Assembly: GCA_015680685.1 (NCBI GenBank)
Contig: MNCI01005181.1
Coordinates: 449,412-477,453, forward strand
Direction of reading: 5' to 3'
Source: Gnetum montanum
Taxonomy: Eukaryota; Streptophyta; Gnetopsida; Gnetales; Gnetaceae
DNA length: 28,042 nt
The notes under the pieces were generated by a model. It was not told where the DNA came from and did no database searches. It saw only the letters and a list, made by a program, of their open reading frames with translations. Made by a program: the position numbers and the translations under genes. Shown piece after piece: positions 10,528 to 21,371 of this stretch. Positions within the stretch are counted from its first letter, which is position 1; every line of letters begins with the position of its first letter.

Positions 10528-10900
10528 CTATATCACTATACATGTGCTTGGAACTCTTTTCTTCTTGATCTTTCTAAATGCATTTTCTTTAGATATTTCC
10601 AGGGAAAGATTTTTGATGCCCATTGTTGCATCAATAGTGCTCAGCCATGTCCTTCCCATGATGATTGGGAAATCCCATTTATAGTTATCCACTTTGATTA
10701 CTAGAAAATTAGCAAGATAGGACCACCCACAGATAGTGATCATAATGTCTTCTACCAGTCTCAATGGTATAGTGATGGATTGGTTTGCCAATTCTAATCG
10801 TATCTTACTCTTCTTGAAAGGAGGTAGGTTCCATGCAATGTACATCTCATGAGAAATTAAATTAACATGAGAACTTAAATCAAGAAGAGCCTTACATGGT
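10528..10900 (-). pseudogene. Inner element aspartic protease remnant
   Basis: The element-sense reading gives CKALLDLSSHVNLIS, with the active-site Asp codon at 10879-10881 in a D-L-S-S context. After a stop it continues through PPFKKSKIRLELANQS and then FPIIMGRTWLSTIDATMGI, the second conserved block of retropepsin-like domains. The open part is 10528-10845. The dimeric enzyme would process the Gag-Pol polyprotein in active relatives. The catalytic Asp survives here but not in the outer copy. Confidence 0.8.
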
Positions 10901-10945
10901 TCATTTTCAGTAATCTACAAATAAATTAGAGAACTTCTAGGATCA

Positions 10946-13456
10946 GCTAATTTCCTAGGAAGGTTTCTAGCATAGATTCAATTAGATACAATATGAGTAA
11001 GCATAACAGTATGGATCCTAGATAGATTTTGGTTTGATGAGGACTCAAATGTATTTGGTACAGAGAAAGATGTAGGAGAAAGGTTATTAATTGTAGATAT
11101 ATGTGAGGGATTAGATAGACTATAGGGTTAAAAGAAAGGTCTTTTCTTTGATCGAGTGTTTGATCCATCCAATTGATGAACCAGATGTACATCAATAGCC
11201 CTGGTAGCATTGTGTTGTTGCAATTGAGTTGGTAGTTTACCCTACATAGGTGGGGCATGTGTAAGAATAGAAGCATGTGTAGGGATAGGAGGAGGATAAG
11301 GCTAAGAGGTGGCATCCCTTCTATCATGTGAAGAATGGGCTCGATAATAATTTGGAGGGTGGTAGTAAGGTTGAAAAGTAGAGATGTGACTAGAGGAGTC
11401 ATGTGGAGACAGTGGTTGCTAAATGTAGTAACCATATGAATTAGGCTACAAGTAAGGGTATTGCTACCTTGGTGGTGCCAATGCCCATAATTATGGTTGT
11501 TGCCATTGTTGATACTACTCATATGGTTGTAGTGGAGCTCCACTTGGATAATATTTTTGTTGTTCATGGAATTGATTGAAATTACCTTGAGGATAAGGTA
11601 ATATTTTGGATGTTTGCCTTTGTGTAAGTCATAGATTTAAGGCATACATCCCAGACTATTGTAAGCATGACACAACAAGGCAACATCCCTTAGGATGTAC
11701 ATATTGCAAACGTCACATCCAACATCATTATTTGATTCACTATCTACAACTTCTTCTATTGCAACAATCTTGCCCTTAGCTTTGTGATAGGTACATTCAA
11801 CTTCCTTATGCATCCTACGCTCATGATCATTACATTATTCTTTAGATTCCTCAATAATTTTTAGAATAGCTTGCAATTTGCTATCCACAGAGTCCCATAA
11901 CTGATCAACCTTGGCTGTAATTTCAAATTGAAATTTTTGAAGTGGTAAGGTTTTTTTATTCATCACCTCATCAAATGTAGATTCATCCTCACTATCACAA
12001 AATCAAACCTCCCTCTTGCGAATGGAAGGATCATGGTTATACTCTTCTACACTTTCTTTTTTTCTTAGTTCACCCTCCTCTTTAGCTACCTACTCGATTA
12101 ATCTTTGTATCTAACAAGCACTTAGTTTTGATAGTCATCCTTGGGCATAGACACCAAGGGTTCTCCTCATTTCTAATCAAAGCTCATCTACTATGTGGAA
12201 AAGTTGATCCAGTTGAGAATAACCATGTCCAGGACATTTATACATTAAGGAATAATAGTGGCCAATGGTGACATCCAAGGGTTCATGTGTTCTTTGCTTC
12301 CATCCTTGGATTTACTTTCTCAGGTTGAAAACTTTGGAGTATGTTTGATATTTATCATTAAACGATTACAACATGATACTCCATCATCTGATAGACTCTG
12401 ACTCTAAGGACCAGTACCAGTTCTTTGCTTCTTTGATGAGTGTCATGGGGAATAACTTAAGTTTTTGCCATTCATTCTCTATTTTTTTCAAGGCACATAC
12501 ATCTTGAAAATCTTGAAGATGGTTCTACAAATTAGAGTTATATCCTCCTTCAAATTAAGGAATATTTTTCATGTCTAATATTTTAATTTGAATATCCTTA
12601 ACATGCCTTGTTGGAATTCTTACTGCCTCTATGATATTAAGCATACTTCAGGTAGCAAGCAAAGACTCATCGAGGCCTTGATCATGGTGCCTATGATATC
12701 CTTGACTACCCCTTCATTCATGGAAATGTGCCTCTCTTAAGCATCTATGCTCTTGATCTTGCCTTTTCTAATGGTCCCTTTGATCATTTCATTCATTTTA
12801 GTCACCCCCATCATAGTCTCGCCTTTTGTAGTCATGATCAAAGCTAGAAGAAGAAGAAGATGATGATGGAAATGAAGGGGAAAAGGAAGGAGAACTAGCA
12901 CCATCACAATGCCTATTACCACCTCTTTGGCAATCATGACCATGATCATGATCTTGCTTTTTTTCTTTTGCATTCCCACCTTGACTTGCCCCTCTAGATC
13001 CTTCTTTATCATTAGATCCATTTTTATTAGAACCAGGATTGTGAATTATAGGTTACAAATTCTAGTTTAATTGTATAATAGGAATGGAGAATAATTAAAT
13101 CTTTTTCCCTTTGAATATTCATAACATAGTTCTAGCTATTGATCTTGTAGATGTTGTGCCTCAATGGGATAATAATCCTTGGTATTAGTATCTTGCACAA
13201 TATATTCAGCATGACGTTCCTAAAGGCCATATCAGATAAGCATTTTTTGAAGCATTGTAGGAATGGATCGATCAAGTGGCAACATAATGTTCTCCTCTAT
13301 GTCATGCCACTATAGCTATTCATCTTGGTGTAGGATGAAGGTGAAGTTTGGTACATACTCATTAGGATGAGCATATCTGATTCAATACTATTGAGGCACT
13401 AGCTAATAAGCTTTATTAGACTTGGGTGGAGAATTTATCATGTGAGAAGAAGACAT
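10946..13456 (-). pseudogene. Inner element gag remnant
   Basis: The likely start is the ATG at 13456-13454 (MSSSHMINSPPKSNK), about 140 bp after the PBS; the outer copy begins MSSSHKSDSLSKSNR at its equivalent place. Around 13290-13370 is FTFILHQDE and related sequence. At 12750-13020 is a charged, His/Asp-rich low-complexity stretch (QDHDHGHDCQRGG) followed by Ser-rich sequence. At 12150-12640 is the retrotransposon gag domain, with YQTYSKVFNLRK and KCPGHGYSQLDQLFH (about 12196-12240). A possible zinc knuckle with CDVC occurs near 11690-11715 but is frameshifted. 10946-11560 encodes a Pro/Ser/His-rich spacer. Long open stretches on the minus strand at 10947-11567 and 12737-13021 are in other frames and are not the gag frame. 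Confidence 0.75.
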
Positions 13457-13598
13457 TTTCAGTCAGAAAAATAAAAATCAAATTATGCTTCTAAATACTA
13501 TTGTAGTAATCTTAAGATGTGATATGAATCTAGGGTTCATTCCAATGATTTAAATAATTTTCACTAGGTCCTAAATAGTTCACAAAACAACCAAAAGG

Positions 13599-13616
13599 TC
13601 CTTGGTAATGATGTAA
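13599..13616 (-). promoter_or_regulatory. Primer-binding site of inner element (tRNA-Asp-like, decayed)
   Basis: The element-sense sequence TTACATCATTACCAAGGA abuts the 5' LTR. Compared with TGGCGCCGTTGCCGGGGA, the site expected for plant tRNA-Asp, 10 of 18 bases match. All but one of the mismatches are G to A or C to T. Confidence 0.7.
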
Positions 13617-14481
13617 TGATGAGCAGCGAGGTACCCCTATGCCCAACCATATGAATCACTAAGGTATTTACGCACGATTCGATTGAATTCCATGGACCTA
13701 TAGTTCTCTAGTACACTAGCTCTTCTAGGAAGTGAAATAGGCATTGAGAACATTCGTTGTCTTCCCAACTACACTTGTGAAGCTTAGGGGTATGGTTTAA
13801 GTGTAATTGAGGTACATGATTTTTTTTATTTTATGTTTTATAATTTTGATTGCCTACAACAAGAATGAAAGGTAAAGTAATTAAGATCTAATTCATCTAC
13901 TACCTATCTAGCCTAACATAAGTAACCGTTCTACTTTCTTGGACACATCCTAAACACATATAGTGTTGTTGGGCTACCAACCATTAAGCATTGTTGGATT
14001 GCCAAGTACTATATGTATGCTTGAAGTGGTTGTGATTGTGTTCATTAACTATTTGAAATAAATTGCTCAATTTAAATGCATTAAAGTAAAGATCATAAAA
14101 GTAAAATTCATTAAAAGAAATATTAATCTAGTCTCAATGCTACAAGGATTGTCAAAAGATTTTGTTTTTATTCCCATTACACTACCATGCTCAAGTACAT
14201 CAGTGTTTGAACAAAGAACTGTACACACTCAAACTCCTTTTGCTAGCACTCAGAAAATATTCTAACTTTGGAGAAAATAAATTTTAAGAGCTTCACTACT
14301 TTGACTAAAAACTAAAAACTAACTACCAAATCAAGAGCCTAGGTGCAATATTTATAGGCCAATGTATATCCCCTAATATTGGATAATTGACCTTGCATCC
14401 AAACCCCAATGTCGAATACCCAATGTTGAAAATCCAATGCTGGATACCCAACATTAGAGTAGATGAACAATGGTTTCATCA
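13617..14481 (-). repeat. 5' LTR of inner element
   Basis: This 865-bp partner of 4448-5256 ends with TTTCATCA followed by the TSD CAAGG. Its U3 end (14380-14460) contains four to five copies of an AATGTTGGATACCC-like unit, giving the extra length. It would have driven transcription toward lower coordinates. Confidence 0.9.
14349..14356 (-). promoter_or_regulatory. TATA box in inner 5' LTR
   Basis: Element-sense CCTATAAATATTG lies just downstream of the U3 repeats, at the same place as in the other LTRs. This is the ancestral promoter of the inner element. Confidence 0.65.
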
Positions 14482-14486
14482 CAAGG
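14482..14486. repeat. Right TSD of inner element (CAAGG)
   Basis: It is identical to 4443-4447. Outer-element sequence resumes at 14487 with TCACAAGTTCATTAAAG, matching TTACCAATTTATTAAAG in the inner copy. Confidence 0.92.
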
Positions 14487-15000
14487 TCACAAGTTCATTA
14501 AAGTTTTATTAATGAAAAAGAGACTACACATTTCCAAAATAAGGAAAACCATAGAGTTTGTGGATGGGTGGATGTTATGGACTCACTACTTATTATATGA
14601 AAAAGAAACCATGTCCTAGTTATTAGTAATAATATTCAAAGCTATAATCTAGACACCAACAATCAAACAACTAGATAGCACATGCCCACATCAATCAAAT
14701 ACATTGTACCTATTTGGAAATAAGGCATATTATTCTTAAAACATAAAAAGAAAATTACATCCTAAATAAAGGAAGATATATAAGAAAGTGTAAAATATTT
14801 AAGAAAAATAAAATGTACTAACAGTGTTGTAAAACAAAAACTTTGAAAAATTAATAACGTAAAATAAAAAGGTGTGAGATAAAGAATGTGTAAAACAAAA
14901 ATTCGTAAAAGTAACAAGGTGTAAAACAAAAGGATGAAAAACTAAGAAGCCACTTATATAGTTAGCATGGATGGCCATATCCCCCATGACTGAGTTGAAA
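14487..15000 (-). other. Outer element 3' internal region (proximal half)
   Basis: It is collinear with 6848-7370 of the inner element (for example GACTACACATTTCCAAAATA). The segment 14750-14945 is A-rich with repeated GTGTAAAACAAAA motifs at irregular spacing of about 30-60 bp. There is no recognisable coding sequence; minus-strand frames here are T-rich low-complexity artefacts. Confidence 0.7.
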
Positions 15001-16200
15001 AAAGGAGATATGAAATATTGAGCATGGTTGTTCATCTAATGAGGCATTTGTTACATTAGTTGGCTTAGGCTTATGGAAAGGTTTAACTTATTGTATGTTG
15101 ACTAGATATTTCTTATTTGGGCTCTTAGGTTTATAGATCATCATGGCCCTAGAAGGAAAAGTTTCAAAAATTATATAAGGTGCTTACCACAATGTCTAGA
15201 ACTTAGTTTGTTGAGGTACATGTGTGGGGTTCCAGTAGAGAACCTTATCTCCTAGTTGAAATTTGACTTTCCTAATTCTAAGGTCATGGTGATTTTTGTT
15301 GAATGCCTTGTGCAACTCATTAGATGAACAACCCACTAATTGGTTTTTGTCTAGAAAGTTGAGATACATTAGTCTTGCTTTTTGTACTACACTTAAGTCA
15401 AGGTCAAGGTCATAGGTTGTTGAAAGTGTACAAAGCTTGGATTGAATAGGAAGTGTTGGTAATTTCCCATACACTAGCCCATAGGGGGAATATCCTATAG
15501 GAAGTTTCCATGTTGAGTGGAAGGCCTAAAGGGCATTGTTGAGTTTTGTACTTCAGTATTTCTTATATTTGCTAACAATTATTAGAATTTTTGTGATTCC
15601 CTATTGGTCATCTTAGCTTAACCATTAACTTGGATGTGGTAAAGTGTTGTTAGTTTATGTTCAACCCCCAAGCATTGTATAAGCTTTCGAAAGGTAGTGC
15701 TTGTAAAGTGGGTTCCATTATTAGAAATTAATGCATGTGGGACATCAAACCTGTTTATAACATTTTGATGTACAAACAAGTAGTATTAGAAGATGTATAG
15801 TCAATGACATCTACTGCTTCTGCTCATTTCCTACAATAGTAAACAATGATTATGATGTGTGCCTTTTAATTTGACATGGGTGTGATAGAACCCATGAAAT
15901 AAATGTCCTAGTTGTCAAAGGGTTCTAGTGGTTGGATCCACTGTTGAGGTTCCTCCATTTGAGTAGTTATTCCACCATCTCATTGGCAACATTCACAAGA
16001 GTGGACATATTGATAAGCATCCTTGAAGAGTTTTGGTCAATAATATCCTACCATCAAGATTTTAATGGTCGTGTGTCTCCTAGCATAATGGCCCCCACAA
16101 GGACCTTTATGAGCATCTTGGAGAATATGTAGTTAATCAACATTAGGGACACACCAATGAATTGGGCCATTAGCGCACATCTTGTAGAGGTGTCTGTTAA
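15000..16200 (-). pseudogene. Outer element integrase remnant, all catalytic residues lost
   Basis: The best preserved part is an open stretch at 15196-15474: MYGKLPTLPIQSKLCTL, then DLDLDLSVVQKARLMYLNF, then KVKFQLGDKVLYWNPTHV. This is the typical Ty3/gypsy segment between the integrase core and C-terminus. In the core, the three catalytic positions read Tyr (TAT, 15899-15901), Asn (AAT, 15720-15722) and Lys (AAG, 15612-15614) instead of Asp, Asp and Glu. Spacing between the second and third is exactly D-35-E. Several stops occur. The domain is unmistakable but dead. Confidence 0.85.
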
Positions 16201-17000
16201 TCTCCATGAAGCACTTTACCTAGTGAAAAGAATATTATTTCTTCTAGTGGTCCAATCCTTGTGGCATTTCTTAAGTGAGAAGATAGGTGAGAATGCCATC
16301 ATACCATTTAGGCTTAGTGGGAAATTGTTTAGTTATAGCCCTAGCAAAGAGGAGTTCATCAGGAAATAGATCAGATAGTGGACTTTCATCCTCTTGGTTA
16401 TCCCATCGCAACTAAGACAAGTGGTCAACAATCACATTCTAAGTTTCCTTTTGATCAACCATCGTAAGATTGATTTCTTGTAAGATCACTAGCCATCATA
16501 TAACATGAAGGCTCACCATTAGCTTGTTTATTAAGAAGTGGATGACATTATGGTTCATGTGCACAAACACTTTGTTTTTAAGCACATAATGCCTAAAGTT
16601 CTCTAGAGAAAATGCCACTGTGATTAATTATTTTTTTGTGGTGATGTAGTTCAGTTGTGCACCCCTAATGCTTTGAGTCCAAAATCAAAAATCCATATTA
16701 CAGCAATCAAAAATCAATGTAGATCCACGACTTGCCACCTTTCTTTGGCATAATCACAAGTGGACTAACTCACTTGTTGTTTACAATGAGATAGATAAAC
16801 CCTACCTTGAAGAGTTGTTTTATTTTCTTCTTGATGATCTACTTTAGTTTGGGGTTTAATCACCTTTGTGGTTGCCTCTTTGGCTTCATGGCTCGTTTGG
16901 TGTAGATACAATACTGGCATATTCGAGGATCAATCCCTGTTAGTTTGGGATATGACCAAGAAAAAGCTACTGATCATTTTTCAACCTCATTTAATAGCAA
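16200..17000 (-). pseudogene. Outer element truncated RT/RNase H
   Basis: 16380-16676 aligns with the C-terminal half of RNase H in the inner copy (8700-9013). At 16677 the sequence jumps, through about 25 bp of AAAATCAAAAATCC-like filler, to 16702, which matches the inner copy from 9823 (the RT fingers motif equivalent to PLVIVPKKDGKW). The RT palm with the YxDD-type box, the connection and the N-terminal RNase H are therefore deleted, about 0.75 kb. 16200-16380 is the spacer toward integrase and has no clear domain. Confidence 0.75.
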
Positions 17001-17243
17001 CTATTTTTGTTCTAGAGCAAGATTGACATTTATTTTTATTAGCTTTGCATTTTTTAAGAACACATATTTTATGTTAGTCAATAAAGTTTTTAATTCAAGG
17101 GGATCTTGTTGGAAATTTTCAAGAATTTCCAACTCTTCCCAATAGGTATCATCATTTGTATTATTGAAGAGATGGTAATGAACTTGCTCTATTTCATCCA
17201 TGTCTATGACATATGCGCATGTCAAGCTCTTAGTAGGTTCCAT
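17001..17243 (-). pseudogene. Outer element protease-RT linker
   Basis: This open 80-codon minus-strand stretch contains QQDPLELKTLLTNIKYVFLK, matching the inner linker at 10128-10364 residue for residue over most of its length. It confirms collinearity of the two pol genes. Confidence 0.75.
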
Positions 17244-17429
17244 GCAAAGTGTGCTACTTTTAGAATTAATGGTCAGCCACTAGGTACCCTTTTGTTTTAT
17301 GACTATTGTGTATAGAAACCTTTGAATATCAACTTCTAGTGCACATTGCTTGCATGTAGAGATGGATGCTCATTTCACTGACTAGAGTTTCTGCACATAA
17401 TTACACCATGTATCATTGTACATGATGCA

Positions 17430-17770
17430 TGGTACTCACTTCTTCTTAATTTTCCCAAATGTGTTTTCCTTAGATATTTCGAGGGAAAGATCTCTAATGT
17501 CTATTTTTGCATCAATGGTACTTAGCCATGTCCTTCTCATGATGATTGGAAATTCTCCTCTGCAATTCTTAACTTAGATCACTAGGAGATTAAAAAGATA
17601 AGACCACCCATAGATAGTGGTCACAATGGCTTCTACAATCTCCAATCGAACAATGATGAACTAGTCTACCAATTCTAATATGATATTGCTCTTCTTCAGA
17701 GGAGGTAGGTTCCATGAAATATCTATTTCATGAGAAATTAGGTTAACCCCAGAACCTGAATAGAGAAGAT
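17430..17770 (-). pseudogene. Outer element aspartic protease remnant
   Basis: It is collinear with the inner protease. The active-site block reads CKDLLYSGSGVNLIS, with Tyr (TAT, 17760-17762) where the catalytic Asp should be. The second conserved block is recognisable near 17500-17560 but contains changes. Confidence 0.75.
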
Positions 17771-17819
17771 CTTTGCATGGTTTATTCCTAGAATCTAAAA
17801 ATAAATAAGAGAACTCCTA

Positions 17820-20341
17820 GGATCAGCTAATTTCCTAGGAAGGTTGCCAATGCAAATCCAATCAGATACAGAATGAGTTATCAGAATAGTATGGATTCAA
17901 TGTGGGATTTGGTTTGAAGGGGACTCGAAGGAATTTGATACAAGGGGATATGGAGGATCAAGATCATCAACCACATGAGTATGTGAGGGCTTAGGTGGAC
18001 TATTAGATTAGAGGAAAGGTCTTTTCTTAGATCGAGTGTCTGAACCAATCGGTTGATGAACCAATTGTAGATTAATGGCCCTAGTGGCGTTGTGTTATTG
18101 TGTTTCAGCTAGGAGTTCACCCTGCATAGATGGAGCAAGTGGTAGTTTTATTAAGAGTGTAGGAAGATGTGCAAGAATAGGAGGAGTGTAAGGATACAAG
18201 GTGGTATCTCTCCTTACATGTGAAGAATGCATTTGATAATAATCAAGAGGGTAGTAGTGAGATTAGAAGGTAGAAACATGACTAAAAGAGTCACATGGAG
18301 ATAGAGGTTGCTGAACATAATACCCATATAAATTAGGTTGTTTATAAGGGTATTGTTTCCTTGGCAATACCAACATCCATGTCTATGGTTGCTACCACTA
18401 TTGGTATTGCTCATATGATTGAGATGGAGTTCCACTTAAATAATACTATTATTGTTGGTGGAACTGCCTAGAATTGCCTTTAGGATAAGGTAATCTTCTA
18501 GGTATTCACCTTTATGCTAGTTTTAGATTCAAAATATACACCCTAGACTCCTATAAGTGCAACACAATGGGAAAAAATCTCTTAGGATGTTCATAATGAT
18601 AGATGTGACACCCACCATCATCATTTGATTTCCTTCCTACAACTTCTCCTATTGTCCTTACCTCTTTGATTGGCACATTCAGCTTCCTTGTGCCTACCAT
18701 GATGAGGGTTAATACCTTGTTCTTTGGATGCCTTAGAAATTTTTAGGATATCTTGAAATATGCTATCCATGGAGTTCCATAATTTATCAAACTTAGCTAA
18801 TATTCTAGATTGAAATTTTTAAAGTGATAAGGTTTTTTGATTCACCATCTCATCAAGTGATGATTCTTCCTCACTGTCGCAGAATTAAACCTCCCTCTTA
18901 TAAATGGAAGGATCATAATTATACTCTTCTACACTTTCTTGTTTCCTTAATTATTCTTCCTCTTTTGCTACTTGCTTAATTAATCTTTGGATTTGATGTT
19001 AAGCGTTCTCTTCATTTTTCATCAGAGCTCATCTACGCTGTGGCAAAGTTGGTTCATTTGAGAATAACCATAGCTAGGACATTTGTGCAATAAGTAATAG
19101 TATTGACTAATGAAGGAATCTAAGGGTTTACATATCCCTTGTTTTCATCCTTGGATCTACCTTCTTAAGTTGGATACTTGAGAGTACGTTTGATATTTGT
19201 CATTGAACAATTCAAGCATTGTACTCCATCATTTGACAGATTTTGATTCTAAGGACCAGTACCAATTTTTTACTTCTTTAATGAGTGTCCTAGAAAATAA
19301 CTTAAGATTCTACCACTCATTTTCTATGTTTTTCAAGGCACATGCATCTTGGAAAGCTTTGAGATGGTTCTACAAATCTAAGTTATATCCTCCCTCAAAC
19401 CAAGCAATATTGTTCATGTTTAGTCTTTTGATCCAACTATCCTTTATGTGCCTTGTAAGAATTTGTACTACCTTTGTAATGTTTAGCATACTTTGGGTAG
19501 CAAGAAAATGTTCATCGAGGCCATGATTTTGGTGTCTACAATGCCCTTTGCTACCCCTTTGTTCATGGTGGTGGATCTCTCTTGAACGCCCATGCCTCTC
19601 GTCTTGACTTGCTCGATGATCCCTTTGATCATTTTAGTCCTATCAATCACCTCCATCATGGTCATGCCCCCCTCTTTGAAGTAAGAAGATGATGAGGAAG
19701 GAGGAATAGCACCATCACGATGCCTACTACCCCCTTTTTGGTGATTGCAGCCATGATCATGATCTTGTTTGTTGTCTGCATCCCTACACTGACTCTTCTC
19801 CTTGGATCCTTCTTTATCATTACATCCATTCTTGCCAGAACCAAGATTGTGGATTGTGGATTGCAAGTTCTAGTTTTGATCTCCTTCACCAAAGTCAAAA
19901 AGAGAAATTTCACTAAATAGAAAACCCTTAGAGAAGGATTCTCCATCATCTTTTTGGTACAACAAGAATGAAGAATCAGTGAACTACTTTCCCTTTGTAG
20001 ATTCATAGCCTTATTCTAGTTGTCTATCCCTAACATCTTGTGCCTTAGTGGGATGATGATCCCTGGCATCACTATCCTATATAATGTACGTAGCATGAAG
20101 TCCTTGGAGGCCCCAACACATAAGATTTTTTTTGGAGCATCATAGGAACAAATTGATTAGGTGACAACATAATGTTGCCCTCCATGTCACACCACCACAA
20201 TTGTTCATCTTCATTTAGGATGAAGGTGAAATTGGATACGTACTCATCAAGATGAGCATATACCACTCTGTCTTGTTGGAGCACCTACTAATGTACTCTG
20301 TTAGACTTGGACAAAGAATCACTCTTGTGAGAAGAAGACAT
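17820..20341 (-). pseudogene. Outer element gag remnant
   Basis: The start is the ATG at 20341-20339 (MSSSHKSDSLSKSNR), followed by two stops. An open part at 20072-20284 then gives VVYAHLDEYVSNFTFILNED and QLWWCDMEGNIMLS. 19680-19866 holds the charged low-complexity stretch (CNDKEGSKEKSQ, KQDHDHGCNHQKGG). The gag core includes KCPSYGYSQMNQLCHS (about 19036-19090). A possible zinc knuckle (GGCHIYHYEHPKRF) is near 18560-18620. 17820-18500 is the Pro/Ser/His-rich spacer before protease. Overlapping open frames at 19483-19866 and 19662-20006 come from register changes, and only parts of each are the true frame. Confidence 0.75.
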
Positions 20342-20483
20342 TTTATGTTAGAGAATAAAAATGCAATGTGCTTTCTAAAAATTTTTGTAGTTATTTTAAA
20401 GTATGATATGACTCTAGGGCTTGTTCTAAAAATTTTGAGTAATTTTCACTAAATCCTAGATAGTGCACATAACAACTAAAAGG

Positions 20484-20501
20484 TCCTTGATAATGGTGCC
20501 A
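20484..20501 (-). promoter_or_regulatory. Primer-binding site of outer element (tRNA-Asp-like)
   Basis: The element-sense sequence TGGCACCATTATCAAGGA lies one base from the LTR end. It differs from the tRNA-Asp site TGGCGCCGTTGCCGGGGA at six positions, all G to A or C to T. Confidence 0.8.
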
Positions 20502-20894
20502 ATGATCAGTAATGAGGTACCCCTATGACTAACCATACAAATCACAAGTGTTCACATGCAATCTGGTCAAAGTTTGTAGACCAGAATTTTCTAATTAGGA
20601 TAATCATTGTCTTCTCAATTCCACTCATGAGATACAAGTTTATGGTTAAGTGCAACTGAGGTATATGATTTTTATCATTTTATGTTTTATAAGTTTAATT
20701 ACCTAGAACAGGAATAAAAGGTAGAATAATTTAATATCTAATTAATCTACTACCTAGCTACCCTAACACAAGTACTCGTTCCCACTCTCCAAACACATTT
20801 TGAATGCATATAGCATAGCTTGGTTACCAAACGTTAAGTGTTTCTAGGTTACCAAGCACTACATGTATGCTTGAAGTGGTCATGCTTGTGTTCA

Positions 20895-20987
20895 ATAATA
20901 ATTAAAAATTAATTTCTTAATTAAAGTGCATTAAGATAAANATAATAATTAAAAATTAATTTCTTAATTAAAGTGCATTAAGATAAA
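20895..20987. repeat. Exact 46-bp duplication around a single N
   Basis: 20895-20940 and 20942-20987 are identical, separated only by N at 20941. The partner LTR has a single copy. This is the signature of two overlapping contig ends joined with a placeholder base. Confidence 0.9.
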
Positions 20988-21237
20988 GTGCATGAATATT
21001 AAATGCATCAAAGGAAACACTAATCTATTCTTAGTGCTACATGGATTATCAAAAGGGCTCATCTTTATTTCCATCACACTACTATGCTTAGGTACAAAAA
21101 TGCTTAAATAAAGATCCATACACACTCAAACTCCTACTACAGGAACTTAGAAATATCCTAACTTTGGAATGGCTAAACTATAAGAACTTCATTACTATAT
21201 GCAAAAACTAACGTGGAAATCGTATGCCCAAGCACTA

Positions 21238-21245
21238 TATTTATA
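21238..21245 (-). promoter_or_regulatory. TATA box in outer 5' LTR
   Basis: Element-sense TATAAATATAG, equivalent to the box at 2848-2855. This is the ancestral promoter of the outer element. Confidence 0.6.
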
Positions 21246-21371
21246 TGTCAGCATATACCCCACGATATCAGATATTCGAAATTGCATTCTGGAATTTGAT
21301 ATTAGGTATCTAATATTAGGGCTTTGATATCACATATCCAATAGAAAAACACATCAAAACAGGATTCATCA

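Larger units (their letters stand above)
4448..14481 (-). mobile_element. Inner Ty3/gypsy LTR retrotransposon, Athila/Tat-like, nested
   Basis: This 10,034-bp minus-strand element has LTRs at 4448-5256 and 13617-14481, matching inverted termini TGATGA/TCATCA and the TSD CAAGG. It is inserted in the 3' region of the outer element. In element sense it contains a decayed tRNA-Asp-like PBS, gag, protease, linker, RT, RNase H, integrase and a 2-kb 3' region. It is structurally complete in domain order. Stops and frameshifts run throughout, so it is not autonomous. The two LTRs show about 16 mismatches over the first 110 or so aligned bases (counted by eye). All are transitions, which implies an old insertion dominated by deamination. 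Confidence 0.92.
2131..21371 (-). mobile_element. Outer Ty3/gypsy LTR retrotransposon, Athila/Tat-like, interrupted
   Basis: This is a minus-strand element bounded by two related LTRs (2131-2981 and 20503-21371) and the TSD CATAT. In its own sense it reads: 5' LTR, tRNA-Asp-like PBS (20484-20501), gag (about 20341 down to 17820), protease, linker, truncated RT and RNase H, integrase (about 16200 to 15000), a 3' region, then the 3' LTR. The inner element plus one TSD copy (10,039 bp) splits the 3' region at 4447/14487. Removing it leaves about 9.2 kb, a normal length for this group. It is dead: protease Asp and all three integrase catalytic residues are replaced, and about 0.75 kb of RT and RNase H is deleted near 16676. 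Lineage placement rests on the PBS, gag style and long 3' region. I infer it and have not computed it. Confidence 0.9.
20503..21371 (-). repeat. 5' LTR of outer element
   Basis: It is the partner of 2131-2981. It ends ATTCATCA followed by the TSD CATAT. It has a deletion of about 50 bp near 20588 relative to its partner, and an N-linked 46-bp duplication at 20895-20987. Confidence 0.88.

Noticed and set aside
10947-11567. 206-codon minus-strand open frame as a gene
   Set aside because: It is Leu/His/Thr-rich low complexity. The neighbouring register joins smoothly to the protease and matches the outer copy, so this frame is an out-of-phase shadow of gag spacer.
12737-13021. 94-codon Met/Lys-rich minus-strand frame
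   Set aside because: Another register reads QDHDHGHDCQRGG, matching KQDHDHGCNHQKGG in the outer gag. The open frame is out of phase with gag.
14799-15035. 78-codon minus-strand Phe/Ser-rich frame
   Set aside because: It lies in an A-rich low-complexity part of the 3' region. The outer-inner comparison gives no sign of coding.
19197-19526. 109-codon + strand frame
   Set aside because: It is antisense to the outer gag core and has no independent homology.
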